From the NCBI GenBank assembly GCA_003510795.1, contig DOKP01000064.1, forward strand, positions 21,674 to 27,416: DNA of 5,743 nucleotides, read 5' to 3'. The number at the start of each line of letters is the position of its first letter. Positions within the stretch are counted from its first letter, which is position 1. Under the pieces are notes generated by a model. That model did not search any database, had not been told where the DNA came from, and was given only the letters and a program-made list of their open reading frames with translations. Below, one piece after another: positions 3,163-5,743 of this stretch. The translations under genes and the position numbers were made by a program. Origin of the DNA: Candidatus Moraniibacteriota bacterium (lineage in GTDB: Bacteria > Patescibacteriota > Minisyncoccia > Moranbacterales > UBA9337).

Positions 3163-4545
3163 TTAACTAATCCTGAATTCTTTATCCCTGATTTTTTTAT
3201 GGTAAGTAATAGCAAATCGATGAGCTTCGTCAGTAATTCTTTTGAGCAATTTTGTGTCAGATAAGATATTTAATATTTTTTTATTTTTAATATTATCTGC
3301 ACCCACTACTTCTATTTTTTTTCTTTCTGCACCTTTGGCTACTCCAATAAGCGGAATGGCTATGCTATTTTCCCCTAAAACTCTTATCCCCACATTTAAG
3401 TGTCCTCGCCCTCCATCGAGAATCATTAAATCTGGCAATTTCCAATTGTTTCTTAATCTTCGAAGCAAAACCTCTCTCATCATCGCGGTATCATTTGAAC
3501 CCGCTACGGTTTTAATTTTAAATTTACGATATTGGGCTTTGTCCGGCTCCCCTCCCGTAAAAACAACCATTGACCCAACCGAAAACTCTCCGGAAATATT
3601 GGAAATATCATAAGCTTCAACGCGAAAATCTTTATTTGCCGATGATTTTACTTCCCCGCTTAAAAGTGCAATTTCTTGGATGTGCTTGAGAGCAAAAATT
3701 TTATTTTTTGCCTCTTGGGCTCTTTCAAACTTCTCTTCCTTCGAATATTTCTGCATTTCTTTTTCTAGAAGTTTTAAAAGATTTTTTTTCTTTCCACTTA
3801 AAATCATCTTTATTCCTTGAATGTTTTTTTTATAATCCGCCTTGCTGATTGCTCCTGCGTAAGGCCCGGGACAAAGTCCTAACTGAAATTCGAGACATCC
3901 CTTTTCACTTTTTTCGTTGCGGCTGTGGTAAGGGAAAATTTTGCGAATAATTTTTAGGGCAATTTGAATTTGGGTGTTAGAAGTGTAAGGACCAAAGGTA
4001 CTGGCAGTTTGTAGTTTGTAGTTTGTAGTTTGTAGACTCTTGCTATCTCCTGATTTTATTCTATTTTGATGACTGCTGACTGATGACTGATGACTTTTCT
4101 GTAAATCACTTTCTCGCAAAATAAGAACCCGCGGAAAGTATTCTTTTGTGATGACAATATAAGAAAAAGTCTTGTCATCTTTACCTTCTACATTATATTT
4201 GGGTTGATGTTTCTTAATTAAATTAGCCTCCAATATCAAAGCCTCTAATACTGTCTCGGTTTCAATCGTTTTAATTTTTTCTACCTGCGAAATCATTCTT
4301 TCAATCGGACGTACCATGCCCATTTGCATATTCGCATCATTCGCATTCATTTGTAAATTTACACCACTCAAAAAACGAAAATACGAGCCCACTCGATTCT
4401 TTAAATTAGTAGCCTTGCCCACGTAAATAATTTCTCCGATTTTATTTTTGAAAATGTAGACACCTGGGGAGGCGGAAAGTTTTTTTAGTTGTGCTTTAAT
4501 TTTAGCATTAAGCATATAATATAGAATAAAATTTATCCCCCACAT
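3163..4545 (-). CDS. uvrC: UvrC excinuclease subunit, short form without HhH domain
   Basis: UvrC makes both incisions around DNA lesions in nucleotide excision repair with UvrA and UvrB. The GIY-YIG domain has PGVYIF (27-32), YVGKA (41-45), R51 and E106, covering the expected catalytic Tyr, Tyr, Arg and Glu. The UVR (UvrB-binding) helices lie at about 254-290. The RNase H-like nuclease domain has YDISN (D313), NDTAMM (D352), ILDGG (D377) and DEAHRFAITYH (H442), so all its catalytic acids and the His are present. It is 460 aa against about 600 usually and ends right after this domain, lacking the C-terminal helix-hairpin-helix pair. Two loop insertions carry repeat DNA (about 62-80 and 149-182). 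Only two of the four Cys of the E. coli Fe-S site remain (C217, C225). ATG 4545 abuts a GC-rich repeat. Met11 (ATG 4515) places the start a typical 16 residues before PGVYIF and may be the true start. Confidence 0.95.
   Translation of the reverse strand: MWGINFILYYMLNAKIKAQLKKLSASPGVYIFKNKIGEIIYVGKATNLKNRVGSYFRFLSGVNLQMNANDANMQMGMVRPIERMISQVEKIKTIETETVLEALILEANLIKKHQPKYNVEGKDDKTFSYIVITKEYFPRVLILRESDLQKSHQSSVSSHQNRIKSGDSKSLQTTNYKLQTASTFGPYTSNTQIQIALKIIRKIFPYHSRNEKSEKGCLEFQLGLCPGPYAGAISKADYKKNIQGIKMILSGKKKNLLKLLEKEMQKYSKEEKFERAQEAKNKIFALKHIQEIALLSGEVKSSANKDFRVEAYDISNISGEFSVGSMVVFTGGEPDKAQYRKFKIKTVAGSNDTAMMREVLLRRLRNNWKLPDLMILDGGRGHLNVGIRVLGENSIAIPLIGVAKGAERKKIEVVGADNIKNKKILNILSDTKLLKRITDEAHRFAITYHKKIRDKEFRIS
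4007..4035. repeat. Heptamer GTTTGTA x4 inside uvrC
   Basis: Four exact head-to-tail GTTTGTA units plus one further base lie within uvrC. On the coding (minus) strand they read TACAAAC and encode LQTTNYKLQT, about residues 171-180. That unit is free of stop codons in all three frames, whereas the opposite orientation would meet TAG. The array lies in a loop before the conserved FGPYTS segment, where typical UvrC proteins have only a short linker. Confidence 0.85.
4067..4094. repeat. Heptamer TGATGAC x4 inside uvrC
   Basis: Four head-to-tail units lie here, three TGATGAC and one TGCTGAC. They lie 31 bases from the GTTTGTA array and in the same loop insertion. On the coding strand they read GTCATCA and encode about SHQSSVSSHQ, residues 151-160. 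The coding orientation has no stop codon in any frame; the reverse would give TGA. Length and copy number match the neighbouring array, although the unit sequence is unrelated. Confidence 0.85.
4322..4356. repeat. ATTYGYA repeat array inside uvrC GIY-YIG domain
   Basis: Four units, ATTTGCAT, ATTCGCATC, ATTCGCATTC and ATTTGTAA, lie head to tail. The middle two form an exact 8-base repeat at 9-base spacing. On the coding strand the array encodes a low-complexity stretch of Asn, Met, Gln and Ala (about residues 64-75, including NLQMNANDANMQ). It separates the catalytic Arg51 from Glu106, which are about 18 residues further apart than in a typical UvrC. Confidence 0.7.
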
Positions 4546-4547
4546 TA

Positions 4548-4603
4548 AAACCCTCTCCCTCTTGTACTCAAGGGGGAGATGTCCAGCAGGACAGAGGGGG
4601 TTT
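4548..4603. repeat. GC-rich three-way-junction repeat upstream of uvrC
   Basis: The element can fold into a closing stem (4548-4553 with 4598-4603, AAACCC/GGGTTT), an 11-bp hairpin with a TACT loop (4554-4579, one T-G wobble), and a 5-bp hairpin TGTCC-AGCA-GGACA (4580-4593). Its CCCTC/GAGGG composition contrasts sharply with the AT-rich flanks. From memory, similar CCCCCTCTGTCC…GGGGGAGA palindromes are dispersed in many bacterial genomes as REP-like elements, but I could not check this. It ends two bases before the outer uvrC ATG. It could also attenuate transcription entering uvrC from the ABC-F gene; the minus-strand T-run after it is only four bases. Confidence 0.6.
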
Positions 4604-4641
4604 GCTTTTTATATTTTATTTAAATATTACCAAGTTTCTAA

Positions 4642-4659
4642 CCCCTCCCTGCCCTCCCC
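4642..4659 (-). promoter_or_regulatory. G-quadruplex motif in ABC-F/uvrC spacer
   Basis: The minus strand, which is the coding sense for both neighbours, reads GGGGAGGGCAGGGAGGGG. This is four G-runs of at least three with loops of 1, 2 and 1 bases, a textbook quadruplex pattern with very short loops. It lies 45 bases past the ABC-F stop and could fold in the mRNA or the non-template strand. It overlaps a hairpin at 4654-4673. Folding and function are inference. Confidence 0.55.
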
Positions 4660-4673
4660 TTTTAAAAGGAGAG
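4654..4673 (-). repeat. 20-base near-palindrome downstream of the ABC-F stop
   Basis: CTCCCCTTTT pairs with AAAAGGAGAG with one mismatch on the plus strand. In minus-strand RNA the mismatch becomes a U-G wobble, giving up to ten pairs (fewer once a loop is left open). It lies 30 bases past the ABC-F stop codon. No U-run follows, so it is not a standard intrinsic terminator, though it may protect the 3' end or belong to the same GC-rich repeat population as 4548-4603. Confidence 0.5.
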
Positions 4674-4703
4674 GTGGAAATACTAACATATACTTCTCAA
4701 AAA

Positions 4704-5743
4704 TTATTTCGCAAGATCAAGTTCATCCGTAATTCCCACCTGCTCCACAAACTCATCCACGTGGCTTACAACAATCATAGCGCCTTTGTAATTTTTAAGC
4801 GCTTGAGCAATCACTGGAATATGGCGAAAGTTAATATGATTGGTCGGTTCATCTAGGATTAACAGTCCCGGTTCTTGAAGGACTAGCTGAGCAAACGCCA
4901 CTAAGCCTTTCTGTCCTTCTGAAAGACTACCAACTTTAGAATGCAATATATTGTTACCGATTAAAAAACCACTGGCCACTGCTCGCATCTTTTCCTCTTC
5001 TTGTTTTTGCATGGCCCCTATCAAAGTATTATAAACATTTTCTTCAAAATCCAAAGTAGAAAAATCCTGTCGATAATAACCCACTCGAATACCATCTAAG
5101 ATTTTAGCACCCTCGGTATTATTTCTGGCCAGTCTTTCCAGCAAAGTAGTTTTACCTATTCCATTGGGACCTTTTAATAATAAATGTTGATTTTTCTTTA
5201 AAATTATTTCCACCGGTTTTTCTGTGGGTTGATGGTTTTTCATCACACCAACTGAAGTGATGGTAATAATATTTCCCACTACATCCGGCTGGGCAGGAAT
5301 TACAAATTTACGAATAGTTTTATCTTCTTTCCTTACGTCTACTTTATCTTCTTCCATCTGCTCGATTTCATCGCGCATTTTCTTGGCGATAATACGCATT
5401 TTTCCTCCTTTATTGGCAAAATAATTCATTTTTTCCTTATTGTCCTTAATTCTTTTTTCATATTGAGCATTTTTACGAATTTCTTTTTCTATCTGCGCTT
5501 TAATCTCCTCTACTACCACATAATAATCTCCCACATATTGGTCGATTTTGTGCTTAAAAATATCTAAGTAGATCACGCCGTCTGTAAACATGTTGAGAAA
5601 ATCTGCATCATGGGAAATAATGATACAGGTTTTTTCATAAGCCATCAAAAAAGTCATCAAATGTCCGATACCATCATAGTCTAAATTATTAGTTGGCTCG
5701 TCCAGCATCAAAACATCTGGATTTTGAATCAAGGCTGAAGCCA
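4704..5743 (-). CDS. ABC-F family ATPase, N-terminal part cut by window edge
   Basis: ABC-F proteins have two ATPase domains on one chain and no membrane part; studied members act on the ribosome. The frame is open to the right edge; its first full codons read ASALIQNPDVLMLDEP, so the start and most of domain 1 are missing. Numbered from the TTG at 5732, domain 1 ends with Walker B LMLDEPTNNLD (8-18) and its H-loop IISHD (38-42). A charged coiled-coil linker follows (about 75-145). Domain 2 has Walker A GPNGIGKTT (188-196), a Q-loop near YYRQDFS (219-225), signature SLSEGQKG (269-276), Walker B LLILDEPTN (290-298) and H-loop VVSHVDE (321-327), ending at TAA 4706-4704. The domain 2 signature is LSEGQ rather than LSGGQ, and the usual NHLD after Walker B reads NHIN. 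No closer assignment (EttA, Uup or an antibiotic-resistance type) is possible from this fragment. uvrC follows on the same strand after 158 bp. Confidence 0.93.
   Translation of the reverse strand, partial: ASALIQNPDVLMLDEPTNNLDYDGIGHLMTFLMAYEKTCIIISHDADFLNMFTDGVIYLDIFKHKIDQYVGDYYVVVEEIKAQIEKEIRKNAQYEKRIKDNKEKMNYFANKGGKMRIIAKKMRDEIEQMEEDKVDVRKEDKTIRKFVIPAQPDVVGNIITITSVGVMKNHQPTEKPVEIILKKNQHLLLKGPNGIGKTTLLERLARNNTEGAKILDGIRVGYYRQDFSTLDFEENVYNTLIGAMQKQEEEKMRAVASGFLIGNNILHSKVGSLSEGQKGLVAFAQLVLQEPGLLILDEPTNHINFRHIPVIAQALKNYKGAMIVVSHVDEFVEQVGITDELDLAK

Noticed and set aside
3242..3613. 123-codon open frame on the plus strand
   Set aside because: It is opposite the uvrC nuclease domain, where all catalytic residues are in the minus-strand frame.
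4604..4637. Promoter for uvrC (TATAAA on the minus strand with TTGGTA upstream)
   Set aside because: The spacing is 14 bases, too short for a normal promoter, and the GC-rich repeat would lie in the leader. It is too weak to call.
4602..4856. 84-codon open frame on the plus strand
   Set aside because: It starts in the GC-rich repeat and runs opposite the ABC-F C-terminal domain, so it is a chance frame.
1..5743. A CRISPR array, transposase, tRNA or rRNA
   Set aside because: The tandem repeats have 7-11 base units without unique 30-base spacers, no transposase motif is present in any gene, and no cloverleaf or rRNA-like segment was recognised.

Overview
This AT-rich window looks like part of a chromosome of a small-genome bacterium of the Candidate Phyla Radiation (Patescibacteria, Parcubacteria-like). 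That placement is inference. It rests on near-absent Shine-Dalgarno sequences before AT-rich starts, a short UvrC that ends straight after its second nuclease domain, a lemA/htpX pair, a small 'HSIxKM…YGLS' protein of a type I associate with these genomes, and clusters of 7-9 bp tandem repeats both between and inside genes. All six visible stop codons are TAA or TAG, and no frame needs TGA recoding.

Layout, right to left, since six of the seven genes lie on the minus strand. An ABC-F ATPase (4704-5743) runs off the right edge. A 158-bp spacer follows, with a folded GC-rich repeat and a G-quadruplex motif. Next is uvrC (3163-4545), a nucleotide-excision-repair nuclease. A plus-strand DivPAP/DUF212 membrane protein (2679-3125) is convergent with uvrC and divergent from lemA (1943-2506). 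The 172-bp divergent spacer holds a good extended -10 promoter on each strand and repeated TGATAAA motifs. Then come htpX (899-1786, membrane zinc protease), an unrecognised acidic 163-aa protein (343-834), and a small conserved protein cut by the left edge (1-294).

Functionally, lemA and htpX are a recurrent membrane pair thought to act in envelope protein quality control. ABC-F and UvrC are ordinary translation and DNA-repair housekeeping genes. I see no defence system, mobile-element enzyme, tRNA, rRNA or CRISPR array.

The striking part is the short repeats. Three clusters share a TTYGYA core, one in the lemA-htpX spacer and two inside uvrC. A TGATGAC heptamer array also lies inside uvrC, and a GTTAACGA octamer array lies in the lemA-htpX spacer. 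Both uvrC heptamer arrays lie in the orientation that has no stop codon in any frame, and the protein absorbs them as loop insertions. Perfect GC-rich palindromes also sit in the 3' part of the left-edge gene. The window therefore looks like ordinary housekeeping genes seeded with small repeats, and uvrC is the best place to ask whether those repeats are mobile or slip in copy number.
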